From Chryseosolibacter sp964493505 (lineage in GTDB: Bacteria > Bacteroidota > Bacteroidia > Cytophagales > Cyclobacteriaceae), in assembly GCA_964493505.1 (NCBI GenBank), contig CAZBNP010000015.1:1-64000 (forward strand): DNA of 64,000 nt, written 5' to 3'. Position numbers and translations under genes: made by a program. Positions 24,475 through 33,994 of this stretch are shown here, one piece after another. Below the pieces are notes generated by a model that was given only the letters and a program-made list of their open reading frames with translations, searched no databases and had not been told where the DNA came from. Numbering within the stretch: the stretch's first letter is position 1; each line of letters starts with the position of its first letter.

Positions 24475-24510
24475 AGATAATGCCGGGGGCGCACTATCCG
24501 AATTCGCATG

Positions 24511-24550
24511 CCCTTTTACCTTTTAAACCCTTTAAACCTTTCAAACCTTT
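24511..24550. repeat. short tandem repeat before aroQ
   Basis: Four imperfect units of 8-10 bases (TTTTAAACCC, TTTAAACC, TTTCAAACC and a partial one) lie just before aroQ, followed by TATCTTTC, a 7-of-8 match to the -7 consensus. The tract may affect promoter strength through length changes. That is speculation. Confidence 0.35.
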
Positions 24551-24566
24551 GTTCTATCTTTCGATC

Positions 24567-24995
24567 ATGAAAATCATCATCATCAACGGACCCAATCTCA
24601 ACCTGTTGGGGCAGCGCGAAACGTCTGTTTACGGCAACCAGCCGTTTGAGGCTTACTTTGAATCACTCCAAAAGCGCTTTCCCGAAATCGAGTTGTACTA
24701 TTATCAATCGAACGTTGAAGGCGAGATCATCAATAAACTGCACGAAACAGGCTTCAGCTTTGACGGCATCGTGCTGAACGCCGGCGCCTACACCCACACC
24801 AGCGTTGCTATTCACGACGCGATCGCAGCGATCAATACACCCGTGGCAGAAGTACATATATCCAATATACACAACCGCGAAGAATTCAGGCACCTCAGTC
24901 TCATAACGTCCAAGTGTGTGGGTTTGTTAACCGGTTTCGGTCTTGAAGGGTACGCGATGGCGATCAATTACTTCAACGAAAAAAGGCCGGTATGA
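24567..24995 (+). CDS. aroQ: 3-dehydroquinate dehydratase, type II
   Basis: The third step of the shikimate pathway, 3-dehydroquinate to 3-dehydroshikimate. The 142-residue size and motifs fit type II enzymes: NGPNLNLLGQRE with the catalytic Arg, VYGN with the catalytic Tyr (Y22), NAGAYTHTSVAIHDAI, and EVHISNIHNREEFRH with the active-site His. A longer frame opens at 24480 through the tandem repeat, but the ATG at 24567 gives the invariant MKIIIINGPN start. The stop overlaps the next start as ATGA. Confidence 0.95.
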   Translation: MKIIIINGPNLNLLGQRETSVYGNQPFEAYFESLQKRFPEIELYYYQSNVEGEIINKLHETGFSFDGIVLNAGAYTHTSVAIHDAIAAINTPVAEVHISNIHNREEFRHLSLITSKCVGLLTGFGLEGYAMAINYFNEKRPV

Positions 24996-26050
24996 TCTCT
25001 TTCTATCCAGGGCCTTCCAGGGTTCACGACGGAATTGTCGGCTACGTGAAGGATGCGTTCAAGGCGGGAATCCTCAGCGTCAATCATCGCAGCGATGAAT
25101 TCATGCGCCTGTCAGAGAAAACGATAGCACTACTGAAAGAAAAGCTCAGGATACCTGAGGACTACACGATCTTATACACCACGTCAGCAACGGAATGCTG
25201 GGAGATAATCGCACAATCAATCGCCGACAAAAAAATTCATCACTTCTTTAACGGCGCTTTTGGAAAGAAGTGGTTTGAATACACACACCGTCTGCGTTCT
25301 TCGGCTATTCCCCACCCGTTTGATCCCAACGAGTTGATTCACCCGAAGAAACTGCGTCTTGGAAAAAATCCGGGGCTTATCTGCATCACGCAGAATGAAA
25401 CATCTAACGGCACCCAGGTAAGCAACGGGATCCTCGCCACCTTGCGCGAGCGATACCCGCAGTACCTGATCGCGGTAGACGCAACGTCGAGCATGGCGGG
25501 AATCACACTCGGGTTTTCGGACGCCGACATCTGGTTTGCCTCAGTACAAAAGTGTTTTGGTCTGCCGGCAGGGCTTGGAATCATGGCCCTCTCCCCGGCC
25601 GCCATAGCGAAGGCTAACAAAATAGGCGAGAAAGCACACTACAACAGCCTGACATTTATGTCGGATATGATGGAGAAGTGGCAAACACCGTTCACACCGA
25701 ACGTATTGAACATATACCTGTTGTATCGTGTGATGGAATCCGCCAGGCCGATCCGCGAAGTAAATGCGCGGACAATCGATCGCTACAGGACCTGGATGGA
25801 ATTCCTACGCGAAAAGGAGAGTCTTCGACATCTCATCCACAATGAAGAAGCGAGATCGTTTACAGTTGTTCCTGTTTACGCAGACGAAAGTCTCGTTACT
25901 TCCATCAAATCGGAAGCAAAGAAGAACGGCTTTCTGCTGGGCGAAGGCTATGGCGACCTTAAGCCTTCAACTTTCCGCATCGCAAATTTTCCTGCTATCA
26001 GAAAGCGCGAGATCCGCGCGCTGATGAAATTTCTGAGTGACTATCAATGA
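24992..26050 (+). CDS. class V aminotransferase (alanine/serine-glyoxylate type)
   Basis: A PLP enzyme of 352 residues. It opens with ISFYPGPSRV, the usual class V N-terminus with the substrate-side loop. TTSATECWEII holds the cofactor phosphate, VDATSSMAGITLGFSDADIW carries the PLP-ring Asp, and ASVQKCFGLPAGLGI contains the Schiff-base Lys (about residue 188). Relatives include phosphoserine and alanine-glyoxylate aminotransferases; the amino donor is not decided by sequence. It is tightly packed between aroQ and rnhA, with ATGA overlaps on both sides. Confidence 0.85.
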   Translation: MISFYPGPSRVHDGIVGYVKDAFKAGILSVNHRSDEFMRLSEKTIALLKEKLRIPEDYTILYTTSATECWEIIAQSIADKKIHHFFNGAFGKKWFEYTHRLRSSAIPHPFDPNELIHPKKLRLGKNPGLICITQNETSNGTQVSNGILATLRERYPQYLIAVDATSSMAGITLGFSDADIWFASVQKCFGLPAGLGIMALSPAAIAKANKIGEKAHYNSLTFMSDMMEKWQTPFTPNVLNIYLLYRVMESARPIREVNARTIDRYRTWMEFLREKESLRHLIHNEEARSFTVVPVYADESLVTSIKSEAKKNGFLLGEGYGDLKPSTFRIANFPAIRKREIRALMKFLSDYQ

Positions 26051-26499
26051 TAAGAATTTATACCGATGGCGCAGCACAGGGCAACCCGGGTCCGGGGGGC
26101 TATGGTGCTATCCTGAAATACAATAGGCACGAGAAAGAGATCTCGCAGGGCTTTCGGCTAACGACCAACAACAGGATGGAACTCCTGGCCGTTATTGCCG
26201 GACTGGAGTCGATCAGGCGTGAGGGAATTCCCGTCACCATATTCTCCGATTCGCAATACGTAGTCAAAGCTATTGAACAGGGCTGGCTCTGGAACTGGGA
26301 ACGCATAAATTTCAAGGGAAAGAAGAACGTCGACCTGTGGCAGCGCTATATACCCCTTCACAAAAAGTACGAGCCAAAGTTCAAATGGATTCGCGGCCAT
26401 GCCGGCCATCCCGAAAATGAACGATGCGACTACCTCGCTGTGCAGGCATCGAAGTCACCGGGGCTACTCGTCGACAGGGGATACGAAGAAAACAGGTAA
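26047..26499 (+). CDS. rnhA: ribonuclease HI
   Basis: Cleaves RNA in RNA-DNA hybrids, for primer and R-loop removal. The 150 residues include the four acidic ligands: D7 in IYTDGAAQGNPG, E45 in MELLAV, D68 in FSDSQYVVKAI, and the Asp in NERCDYLAV. The handle region (WNWERINFKGKKNVDLW) is present, so it is the full bacterial type. Last gene of the aroQ-aminotransferase-rnhA operon, ending 16 bases from the convergent saccharopine-type gene. RNase HII is also present in this window. Confidence 0.95.
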   Translation: MIRIYTDGAAQGNPGPGGYGAILKYNRHEKEISQGFRLTTNNRMELLAVIAGLESIRREGIPVTIFSDSQYVVKAIEQGWLWNWERINFKGKKNVDLWQRYIPLHKKYEPKFKWIRGHAGHPENERCDYLAVQASKSPGLLVDRGYEENR

Positions 26500-26515
26500 C
26501 ACCTATCGCGTTGTC

Positions 26516-27853
26516 TTATCGGACCTGCGTTTCATTCAAGACTATTCCCTGCTGCGCCAACTCGTCGAGGATTGGAATATAAAACTCACGCGTAATCGGT
26601 ATCACGACACCTCTGGCCTGGATCTGGCCGGAGGCAACCAGCCGCGCGGCAATACCCAACGGAAGCCCTACAGTTCTGGCCATTGCGGTATGTGCATCAT
26701 CCACACCGCTGGCAACCAATGAAGCCTGGATCTCCTTGTCCTCGTCGGCAACGCGATACCGAAACCGGTGCCACATTACTATCTGATCCTTGTCGCCACC
26801 GGAAAGTGTCCATCGCTTCATCAGGATGTGTTCCAGTATTTGGGCAGGAGTGCCGGAGGCAAGGCCAACCGGCGTCTGATCAAACAGGCCCGACCATCGC
26901 AGCATTCCGATCTCGGCACTATCACCCTTTAATGAAAGATGCGTGCAAACCTTTTCTTCAACACTATTGGAACCGGTGATCGGAGGCAGGAATGAATCGA
27001 TAAAATCACTGTGCGTCATGGACTTCACGTTCTCCATCGGGTAGGTATCGTCGCAACAACCTAGCTGCACAAACACATTCCACGCAGCGCAAAAACCCTG
27101 GTGGCGCAAAGTGCCGCGCAGCATGGTCTCGATTCCGTGAAGGTTGTATGTATCGATATAGCTAAGCGAATTACGGTTAGCATACCCCTCGTAATGACCG
27201 TGGCCCGGTACAAACACCGGTGTAACGCGGCGGAAGAGTTGTTGATAGGGTATGTACTTACTCTTCCCACCCTCGAGATATTTAGCCGTGCCCTGACCCG
27301 CGGTGACGACATTGCGGGGGTTCCAGGTGAACTTGTAACGCCAGGGATTCTGCGGATCCGTCTCGGGCGCAATAAGGCCGCCGGTAAACGACTCAAACGA
27401 TGTAAGCTTGCCGCCATCGGCGTGTATTCCGTCAATCACCTTCATTGCGCTGAGGTGGTCGATTCCAGGATCGAGACCACATTCGTTGACAAACACAAGC
27501 CCCTGCGCCCGTGCCTCGGCATCAAACGCCATCATCTCGTCAGAAACATAGCTTGCCGACAGGAAGTGCTTCTTTTCCTGCAGGCAGCGCAGCGCGACTA
27601 CCGGGTGAAAGGTAGGGGGCAAAAGCGATACAACGATATCGCTGCCGCGAATCAACTGACGGGTAGCCTCCGGCTCGTTCATATCCAATGCAACCGCATT
27701 ACCACGATCAGACTGTCCGACTTTCTCCGACGCATTCTGAAGGGAGACATCACCCACCGTGACGAACCAATCGCCGGCGGCAGCGTGGTCGAGGAGATAT
27801 CCTATCAGAGAGGCAGATGACCGCCCGGCACCCAGAACCAGAATTTTTTTCAT
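26516..27853 (-). CDS. saccharopine dehydrogenase/reductase-type protein
   Basis: A 445-residue NAD(P)-dependent enzyme with the Rossmann start MKKILVLGAGRSSASLIGYL. It is followed by ALDMNEPEATRQLIRGSDIV and the family block NECGLDPGIDHLSAMKVID and SFTGGLIAPE. This matches the LYS9/saccharopine reductase group, which in the lysine pathways joins or splits saccharopine and aminoadipate semialdehyde. A longer frame exists upstream to 27946, but its 31 extra codons show no family sequence, so the ATG at 27853 is used. No lysine-ketoglutarate reductase gene is adjacent. A second, different saccharopine-like gene lies at 49568. Confidence 0.85.
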   Translation of the reverse strand: MKKILVLGAGRSSASLIGYLLDHAAAGDWFVTVGDVSLQNASEKVGQSDRGNAVALDMNEPEATRQLIRGSDIVVSLLPPTFHPVVALRCLQEKKHFLSASYVSDEMMAFDAEARAQGLVFVNECGLDPGIDHLSAMKVIDGIHADGGKLTSFESFTGGLIAPETDPQNPWRYKFTWNPRNVVTAGQGTAKYLEGGKSKYIPYQQLFRRVTPVFVPGHGHYEGYANRNSLSYIDTYNLHGIETMLRGTLRHQGFCAAWNVFVQLGCCDDTYPMENVKSMTHSDFIDSFLPPITGSNSVEEKVCTHLSLKGDSAEIGMLRWSGLFDQTPVGLASGTPAQILEHILMKRWTLSGGDKDQIVMWHRFRYRVADEDKEIQASLVASGVDDAHTAMARTVGLPLGIAARLVASGQIQARGVVIPITREFYIPILDELAQQGIVLNETQVR

Positions 27854-28029
27854 ACTGCAAATTAAAGCAAATCCACAGCAAAAAAATCTGACCCGTTCAC
27901 ATTCACGCGACCAGCGTACCAGCGACTTGGACGCTAAACGACGCATGTAAGGTTTCCCGCTGAAATTGACCCGCCACTAGTAGGCGAAACGGTATTTTAG
28001 CGACAAATACAACCGGAAAACAAAGCGAT

Positions 28030-28037
28030 TACGTTTG
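28030..28037 (+). promoter_or_regulatory. -7 promoter element for the SiaABC-transporter cluster
   Basis: TACGTTTG matches TAnnTTTG exactly, 53 bases before the phosphatase start codon, in the only sizable gap (27854-28090) preceding the cluster. No convincing -33 element was seen. Nothing else was recognised in this gap. Confidence 0.35.
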
Positions 28038-28090
28038 GCCGTCTGCGGAGATTAAGGACTGATAGTCCGGCATCAGCCCCGAAACAAACT

Positions 28091-29896
28091 ATGGAATTCC
28101 TAAAGGACAAGAACAAATGGAGCATTATCCTGACCGGATGTTTTGTCGTATCGGTAATTGCCAGCGCATTTCTGATTCCTGACATTATCGCACGAAGCTG
28201 GCATGCCGGCACGCCGGCGCTGTTGCCGTTGTACGGCGCGTTCGCCGTGATCCTGATCATCGGCTCCCTCGCCGTCTGGGTTTCCCGGAAAGCGCGAAAG
28301 GAGGTAATGATCTACCGCGAGAACGGAGTCAATGAGCATGCGTTCAATTCGTCACTACTGACGATAAGCGACGCCCGCGAAAAAGGATACCTTCGGGCAT
28401 CTTATCGTAACGGCCACCCTACGGGATTGACAACCGTCTACAGTGAAGACAGGAGTATCCGCTACGTATCCCCGTCTGTTGAAGTGATACTCGGATACAA
28501 ACAGCTTGAGCTCATCGGTGAGACAGATCTCGAACACGTGCATCCCGATCACCGAGCCTCCTTCACACACATCTTCAGTCGCCTGAGAGAGAATCCCGGG
28601 GAAAAAATCAAGATACAATACGCGTATCGTTCTAAAGAAGGAAACTATATATGGCTTGAGTCCATGGCTTCCAACGCTCTCAACGATCCGGATGTTTATG
28701 GATTCCTGTTGCAAACCAACGACATCACCGCGCGCCGGCTCGACGAAGAGGCCAGCCGAATGCGCACCAAGATACAGGCGCTCTCGGAAAATTCTCCCGA
28801 CCTGATCATCAGGTTGGAAGACGGGACAACAACGTATATCAATCCTGTTATCGAATACTACACCGGTCGCGGGCCGATCGCCTACCTCAACAAAAAGACG
28901 AAAGAGACAGATCTGCATCCTTCCATCATAGAATCGTGGTCGAAGATCGTCAACCAGGTAAGCGATTCAGGAGGGAAAATGATCCTGGAGATCGATTTCC
29001 CCTCCCGCATAGGCACGCGCGTTATGCAGACGCATGCTATCCCGGAATATGATGAAAGCGGCGTTCTCGAATCAGTGCTGCTCGTTTCGCACGACATCAC
29101 CGAGCGAAAGAAGATTGAACTGGAAGTGCGTCATCAAAACAGGAAGATCACCGAGAGCATCAACTATGCCCACCGGATTCAGGGTGCTATACTACCGAAT
29201 CCGAGATTGATCGATCGCACACTACGCGACTCATTCATCTTCTACAGGCCACGCGATGTGGTGTCAGGCGATTTCCCCTGGTTTGCCCAGGTAAGAGACG
29301 ACATTTTCATGGCAGCGGTAGATTGTACCGGACACGGTGTGCCGGGTGCTCTGCTCTCGCTGGTTGGCTACTTCCTGCTGAATGACATCGTGAAAAGCCG
29401 GAAAGTTACCGATCCGGGAAAAATTCTCGACCTGCTCGATGAAGGCGTTTCTACAACGCTACGACCCGATGAAGAAACCGGAACAAAAGACGGCATGGAT
29501 ATTTCCCTTTGCAGAATCAACCTCGAAGCAAACGAAGTCACGTATGCCGGTGCACACCGTCCGTTGTATGCGGTCAGAAGCGGTGTATTGGAAGAAATCA
29601 AAGGCAACAAATTTCCGATCGGCGGTGGTATATTCAAGAATCAAACGAATTTTGCGAGTAGTACCCTCAGAATGAATCATGGCGACTCGATATTCTTTTG
29701 TTCCGATGGATTTTGTGATCAGTTTGGGGGCCCTAAGGGGAGGAAGTTCGGTACGAAACAGCTGCGCGAGATCATCACAAAGGTACACTCGATTCCTATG
29801 AAGGAGGCGCAGGCGATATTTCAGGATCAGTGGAACACCTGGAAGGGGGATCAGAAGCAAACGGACGATGTCTTACTGATAGGGATCAAATTCTGA
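28091..29896 (+). CDS. membrane PAS-domain PP2C/SpoIIE serine phosphatase (SiaA-like)
   Basis: A 601-residue sensor phosphatase. Two membrane helices lie at about 12-30 and 42-66 with only a short periplasmic loop. Two PAS domains follow, about 110-215 and 220-340 (YVSPSVEVILGYKQLELIGE, ENSPDLIIRLEDGTTTYINP). The SpoIIE/PP2C domain covers about 365-600: SGDFPWFAQV, VDCTGHGVPGALLS and DGMDISL carry the metal-binding Asp and Gly residues, though the usual GDFYWF has Pro in place of Tyr. In the Sia system the phosphatase dephosphorylates SiaC in response to a signal. It is followed after 6 bases by the SiaB-type kinase. Pairing with siaB and siaC supports the SiaA role, although P. aeruginosa SiaA uses a HAMP domain where this has PAS. 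Confidence 0.85.
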   Translation: MEFLKDKNKWSIILTGCFVVSVIASAFLIPDIIARSWHAGTPALLPLYGAFAVILIIGSLAVWVSRKARKEVMIYRENGVNEHAFNSSLLTISDAREKGYLRASYRNGHPTGLTTVYSEDRSIRYVSPSVEVILGYKQLELIGETDLEHVHPDHRASFTHIFSRLRENPGEKIKIQYAYRSKEGNYIWLESMASNALNDPDVYGFLLQTNDITARRLDEEASRMRTKIQALSENSPDLIIRLEDGTTTYINPVIEYYTGRGPIAYLNKKTKETDLHPSIIESWSKIVNQVSDSGGKMILEIDFPSRIGTRVMQTHAIPEYDESGVLESVLLVSHDITERKKIELEVRHQNRKITESINYAHRIQGAILPNPRLIDRTLRDSFIFYRPRDVVSGDFPWFAQVRDDIFMAAVDCTGHGVPGALLSLVGYFLLNDIVKSRKVTDPGKILDLLDEGVSTTLRPDEETGTKDGMDISLCRINLEANEVTYAGAHRPLYAVRSGVLEEIKGNKFPIGGGIFKNQTNFASSTLRMNHGDSIFFCSDGFCDQFGGPKGRKFGTKQLREIITKVHSIPMKEAQAIFQDQWNTWKGDQKQTDDVLLIGIKF

Positions 29897-29902
29897 ACAT
29901 TC

Positions 29903-30445
29903 ATGAACACTATTTATAGCCTGCACCGCGTCATGATATCGGAGAACCTGATATTTATCTATCAGGGGGATTTTTCACAGGAAACGGTAAAGCGTCTCCT
30001 GGCGCTCGGAGAACAAACGCTGGAGGCAGCCGTTTGCGACCCTGTTGTGCGGCGTAAGGTCTTCAACGTGATGATGGAGTCACTGCAGAATATCGCGAGA
30101 CACAGCGAAAAGGGAGCGGAGACGCAGCGGGCATTTCCCGCGATATTTCTCGTAGGGCGTGAACCTGACGGATATTCGGTGATGTCAGGCAACCCGATCG
30201 AAACGAACAGGGTATCTGAGTTGAGGCGATCGCTCCGGCAAGTCAATGATCTCGATGAAAGCGGCCTGAAACATCTCTACAGAGATATTATTCAGGGAAG
30301 ATCCCTTTCAGAAAAGGGTGGCGCCGGTCTGGGGTTCGTCGACATGGCGCGTAAATCAGGCAGCAAACTTTCCTTCGACTTCCAGGAGCTATCAGACTCG
30401 CATTGTTTCTTTTGCCTGAAGGTAAATATTCGGATGAAATCCTAA
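29903..30445 (+). CDS. siaB: SiaB-family protein kinase (DUF6272)
   Basis: A 180-residue GHKL-fold kinase. The N-box is FNVMMESLQNIARHS, with E59 and N63 in the usual ATP/Mg positions, and the glycine-rich GGAGLGFVDMARKSG near 145-160 is the lid region. SiaB proteins phosphorylate one Thr of SiaC, opposing SiaA. The ORF gives ATG at 29903; a second Met at residue 11 (MISENLIFIYQGDF) is also a plausible start, since family similarity begins there. It is 6 bases after the phosphatase and 26 bases before siaC, clearly one operon. Confidence 0.87.
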   Translation: MNTIYSLHRVMISENLIFIYQGDFSQETVKRLLALGEQTLEAAVCDPVVRRKVFNVMMESLQNIARHSEKGAETQRAFPAIFLVGREPDGYSVMSGNPIETNRVSELRRSLRQVNDLDESGLKHLYRDIIQGRSLSEKGGAGLGFVDMARKSGSKLSFDFQELSDSHCFFCLKVNIRMKS

Positions 30446-30471
30446 ATTGTCAAGAATTAAACAACCCAAAC

Positions 30472-30834
30472 ATGAACACACTGCATCTGGAAGGAACGGA
30501 AGACACCCCCAGCATTATCCTGGACAAACAGAACGGGATAATGGAGATCTCGGGGCGTTCCCTGCCGGAAGACTCAACTGAGCATTACAAGCCTGTGCTC
30601 GACTGGGTCGAAGCGTATGCCCAAGCCCCGAATCCGGCAACCACATTTGTTTTCAAGCTTGAGTACTTCAACACCTCATCATCAAAGCTGATTCTCGACC
30701 TGCTTTACGCGCTGGAAGAGATCAAAGGAATGAAGGTTCAGTGGTATTTTCATGAAGATGACGAAGATATGGAGGAAGCCGGGGAGGAGTTTTCCGAGCT
30801 TGTAGAAATTCCCTTTGAGTTCATACCCTATTGA
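30472..30834 (+). CDS. siaC: SiaC-family regulatory phosphoprotein (DUF1987)
   Basis: A 120-residue switch protein. The core EYFNTSSSKLILDLL contains T68, the same position as the phosphorylated Thr known in Pseudomonas SiaC. VQWYFHEDDEDMEEAGEEFS is the acidic segment typical of the family. In Pseudomonas, unphosphorylated SiaC activates the diguanylate cyclase SiaD. No SiaD-like gene is in this cluster, so the partner here may be the transporter that follows 31 bases later. The chosen ATG (30472) avoids overlap with siaB; the longer frame from 30403 would overlap siaB by 43 bases. Confidence 0.9.
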   Translation: MNTLHLEGTEDTPSIILDKQNGIMEISGRSLPEDSTEHYKPVLDWVEAYAQAPNPATTFVFKLEYFNTSSSKLILDLLYALEEIKGMKVQWYFHEDDEDMEEAGEEFSELVEIPFEFIPY

Positions 30835-30865
30835 TATTTTTCCGCAGGTTTGCTGACCCACCCTC

Positions 30866-33800
30866 ATGAGCGAAGAAATACTCAAGGCACTGACCCAACT
30901 TTTTGCAATCATCACAAAACAGGATGGTGGAGCTAGTGAGCGGGAGCGGCTTTACGTAATAAACCTGTTCCAGACCGAGCTGGACCTGGACGCCGTGCAG
31001 GAGTACGTCACGCTGTACGACAGAGATTCCCGTTACGGTGAGGAAGAAGGTAAGTCGCGGCGTATCTCGGTAAGTGATTCGGTCAAGACGCTGGGTATAT
31101 GCAAGAAGATCAACAAGACCTTAACGCAGAAACAGAAGGTCATTGTACTCATCAAGTTGCTGGAGCTTGCCGGCCCTGCGCTGCCTGTATCGCCTCAGCG
31201 ACGCGAAATAATCAACACCGTCTCCTCGGTATTCAACCTCCATCAGAGCGCGTATGACGCCATCGTCAGATTCGTAATTGGCGATGACCCGCGGTTTCTT
31301 GATATGAAAGAGACCCTGATCGTTGACGAGCAGTCGGCGGATTCCTGCAAGCATTGCCGACATGTACAGGGCGACCTGGGTGGTTCATTGATATTTCTGC
31401 GGGTTCCGGCAGTTGACATGTATTTTGTCAAGTACCTGGGAGAGCAAGTGAACATGCTCAACGGATTTGCGATGGAGGCGGGGCACGTCTACCTGTTTCC
31501 GAATGGGAGTACCATCAAATCCCAGAGCGGAAATGCACTGTATTATAGTGACATCGTCGCGAACTTTAACGACAGGATTCAAACAACACGTCTGTCTTTC
31601 AACGCGGAGATCGGAGGCTATAAATTCGCCTCCGGCAAAGTCGGTCTGCACAATCTTTCTATCTCCGAAGGTCCCGGTAAACTAATCGGGATCATGGGAG
31701 CGAGTGGCTCGGGCAAGACCACCCTGCTGAACGTACTGTCCGGAATATTTCAGCCGGAGAAAGGGCAGATACGCATTAACGGAATCAACCTTCACGAAGA
31801 TCCCGGGCAACTGCACGGCGTGATAGGCTACGTATCGCAAGACGACCTTCTCATCGAAGAGCTCACCGTCTACCAGAATCTCTATTACAATGCAAAGCTG
31901 TGTTTCGCTCACTATACAGAACAAGAAATACACGAGCGTGTAATGGAAGTGCTGGCGAATCTGGGGCTCGACCAGCGCAAGGATCTGAAGGTAGGCGGTG
32001 TACTGGATAAGGTGATCTCAGGAGGACAACGAAAGCGACTCAACATCGCGCTAGAGCTGATACGCGAACCCGCGGTGCTCTTTCTCGACGAGCCGACTTC
32101 GGGACTCTCCTCCCGCGATTCCGAAAACGTCGTCGACCTTCTCAAAGAATTGACCCTAAAAGGAAAGCTGATATTCCTCGTCATACATCAACCCTCATCA
32201 GACATCTATAAGATGTTCGACAAGATGATTATCATGGATATCGGTGGATACCTCGCATACTATGGTCCTCCGGTAGAAGCGATCACCTACTTCAAGAAAT
32301 CAAGTCATCAGGTGGACAGTCATCGCGGGCATTGCCATACATGCGGAAACGTGAACCCTGAGCAGATTTTCAATATTCTGGATGCCCGCGTTGTAAACGA
32401 ATATGGAGAGCCTACCCAACGGCGGAAAATGACACCGCAGCAATGGCATGAATCGTTCCACGATAAATTTAGCACCACTCCCCTTCCCGATGTTGAGGAA
32501 CAACCACCGCGTACCCTGCAACTGCCTTCGGGGTTACGCCAGACACTGACCTTCACCATACGCGATATGATGGCGAAGATCGCTAACCGCCAGTATATGC
32601 TGATCAACCTGATCGAAGCTCCTGTCCTGGCGTTTTTGCTGGCATTCATGATCCGCTACAACAACACTCCCGATGGCAGCGGCTATGCATTCCGTTACAA
32701 CGACAACTTTCCCGCCTATCTTCTGATGAGCATTATTGTGGCGCTTTTCATGGGATTGAGCGTGAGCGCGGAAGAGATTATCCGCGACCGCAGGATCCTT
32801 AAACGAGAATCGTTCCTTCAGCTGAGCTGGAACAGCTACTTGCTATCAAAACTACTCATCCTGTTCGGCTTGTCAGCCATCCAGACCTTCAGCTTTGTGT
32901 TCATCGGGAACCTGTTGCTGGAGATCGAATGGAAGATGCTCATCCCGTTCTGGTTTGTGCTGTTCAGTTTGTCGTGTATGGCCAACGTAATGGGTCTTAA
33001 TATCTCGTCTGCATTCCGCTCGTCGGTTACGGTCTATGTTCTTATACCGCTGTTGCTCATCCCGCAGATGATCCTCGGAGGGCTGCTGTTCCGGTTTGAC
33101 AAGATCAATGAGGCTATTGGCGACAAGGGCAGGGTTCCTTTCGTGGCCGACCTGATGGCGTCGCGTTGGGCGTATGAGGCCCTTGCGGTGTACCAGTTTT
33201 CACACAACTCGTATGAAGAACCAATCTTCGAGCTGGACAAGCTGGCTTCGCAGGCTCACTTCCGGGCTACTTACCTCGCCGACGAACTCCTCCGGCGAAC
33301 AAGGTTTGTCTTCGACAACAGGCACGATACCAGAGACTCTGTAAAGTGGCTGGTGGATAATCAACTTGCCGTAATCAGGCATAGCCTGCGGAATGAGCCC
33401 TATCGACACGGCCAGTCGGAAATAGATCCGAAAGCCGAGTGGAGGCTCGCCAGCATCGACCCGGCGGCAGGTTCAGGGATGGAAGACTACCTTAAGGGTT
33501 ACAAAAGTCATTATCAGGATATTTATAATCAGGCTGTTTCGGCCCGCGAAGCGTGGATAAGCAGGAGAGAAGAGACTTCCGGCTATAGCATTACGGACGC
33601 CAAACTCAGGTTCCACAACGAAAGCCTGACAGAACTGGTAACAAATATTGTCGAGGAAAAGCGGATAATTGAGCACGATGGTAAGCTGATTCAGCAGATG
33701 GATCCAATCTTTCAGGACCCGGCACCCAGGCACGCCCTCGACTACCGCGCCCATTTCTATGCGCCTTTAAAGCGACTGCCAGGCGGAATGGTGGACACGT

Positions 33801-33940
33801 ACAGGTTCAATGTCGGTGTAATCTGGCTTATGACAGTGGTATTGTATATCACACTATACAGCCAGGTGCTCAGAAAATGGGTGAAAGTATTTGTGTTTGG
33901 GCGAAAGGTCTGGCGTGGGAAAAAATTGGCAGGGAAGTAA
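30866..33940 (+). CDS. large ABC transporter, ABCG-like ATPase-permease fusion with N-terminal regulatory region
   Basis: A 1024-residue half-transporter. Residues 1-150 form a helical, TerB-like domain (LTQLFAIITKQDGGASERER). Residues about 155-250 hold a CKHCRH motif and a small beta-rich region. The ATPase domain carries Walker A GASGSGKTT near 276-284, signature ISGGQRKRLNIALEL near 384 and Walker B VLFLDEPTSGLSS near 405; this signature and the NBD-first order are ABCG-like. Membrane helices begin near 578 (LINLIEAPVLAFLLAFMIRY) and continue to about 760. A soluble loop of about 190 residues (helical, coiled-coil prone) precedes a final helix at about 985-1005. Substrate unknown. Directly follows siaC, so it is a candidate target of the SiaABC switch. 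Confidence 0.85.
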   Translation: MSEEILKALTQLFAIITKQDGGASERERLYVINLFQTELDLDAVQEYVTLYDRDSRYGEEEGKSRRISVSDSVKTLGICKKINKTLTQKQKVIVLIKLLELAGPALPVSPQRREIINTVSSVFNLHQSAYDAIVRFVIGDDPRFLDMKETLIVDEQSADSCKHCRHVQGDLGGSLIFLRVPAVDMYFVKYLGEQVNMLNGFAMEAGHVYLFPNGSTIKSQSGNALYYSDIVANFNDRIQTTRLSFNAEIGGYKFASGKVGLHNLSISEGPGKLIGIMGASGSGKTTLLNVLSGIFQPEKGQIRINGINLHEDPGQLHGVIGYVSQDDLLIEELTVYQNLYYNAKLCFAHYTEQEIHERVMEVLANLGLDQRKDLKVGGVLDKVISGGQRKRLNIALELIREPAVLFLDEPTSGLSSRDSENVVDLLKELTLKGKLIFLVIHQPSSDIYKMFDKMIIMDIGGYLAYYGPPVEAITYFKKSSHQVDSHRGHCHTCGNVNPEQIFNILDARVVNEYGEPTQRRKMTPQQWHESFHDKFSTTPLPDVEEQPPRTLQLPSGLRQTLTFTIRDMMAKIANRQYMLINLIEAPVLAFLLAFMIRYNNTPDGSGYAFRYNDNFPAYLLMSIIVALFMGLSVSAEEIIRDRRILKRESFLQLSWNSYLLSKLLILFGLSAIQTFSFVFIGNLLLEIEWKMLIPFWFVLFSLSCMANVMGLNISSAFRSSVTVYVLIPLLLIPQMILGGLLFRFDKINEAIGDKGRVPFVADLMASRWAYEALAVYQFSHNSYEEPIFELDKLASQAHFRATYLADELLRRTRFVFDNRHDTRDSVKWLVDNQLAVIRHSLRNEPYRHGQSEIDPKAEWRLASIDPAAGSGMEDYLKGYKSHYQDIYNQAVSAREAWISRREETSGYSITDAKLRFHNESLTELVTNIVEEKRIIEHDGKLIQQMDPIFQDPAPRHALDYRAHFYAPLKRLPGGMVDTYRFNVGVIWLMTVVLYITLYSQVLRKWVKVFVFGRKVWRGKKLAGK

Positions 33941-33994
33941 CATTTTGTCCCGGAATGCCGAATTATTAAATTTATAACTAGCTAACTTTACATT

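Noticed and set aside
24480..24566. Extended aroQ start giving repeated FKP residues
   Set aside because: The repeat-encoded peptide lacks family similarity, and MKIIIINGPN is the conserved start.
27101..27820. A 239-codon open frame opposite the saccharopine-type gene
   Set aside because: Antisense shadow of a well-supported enzyme; no recognisable domain.
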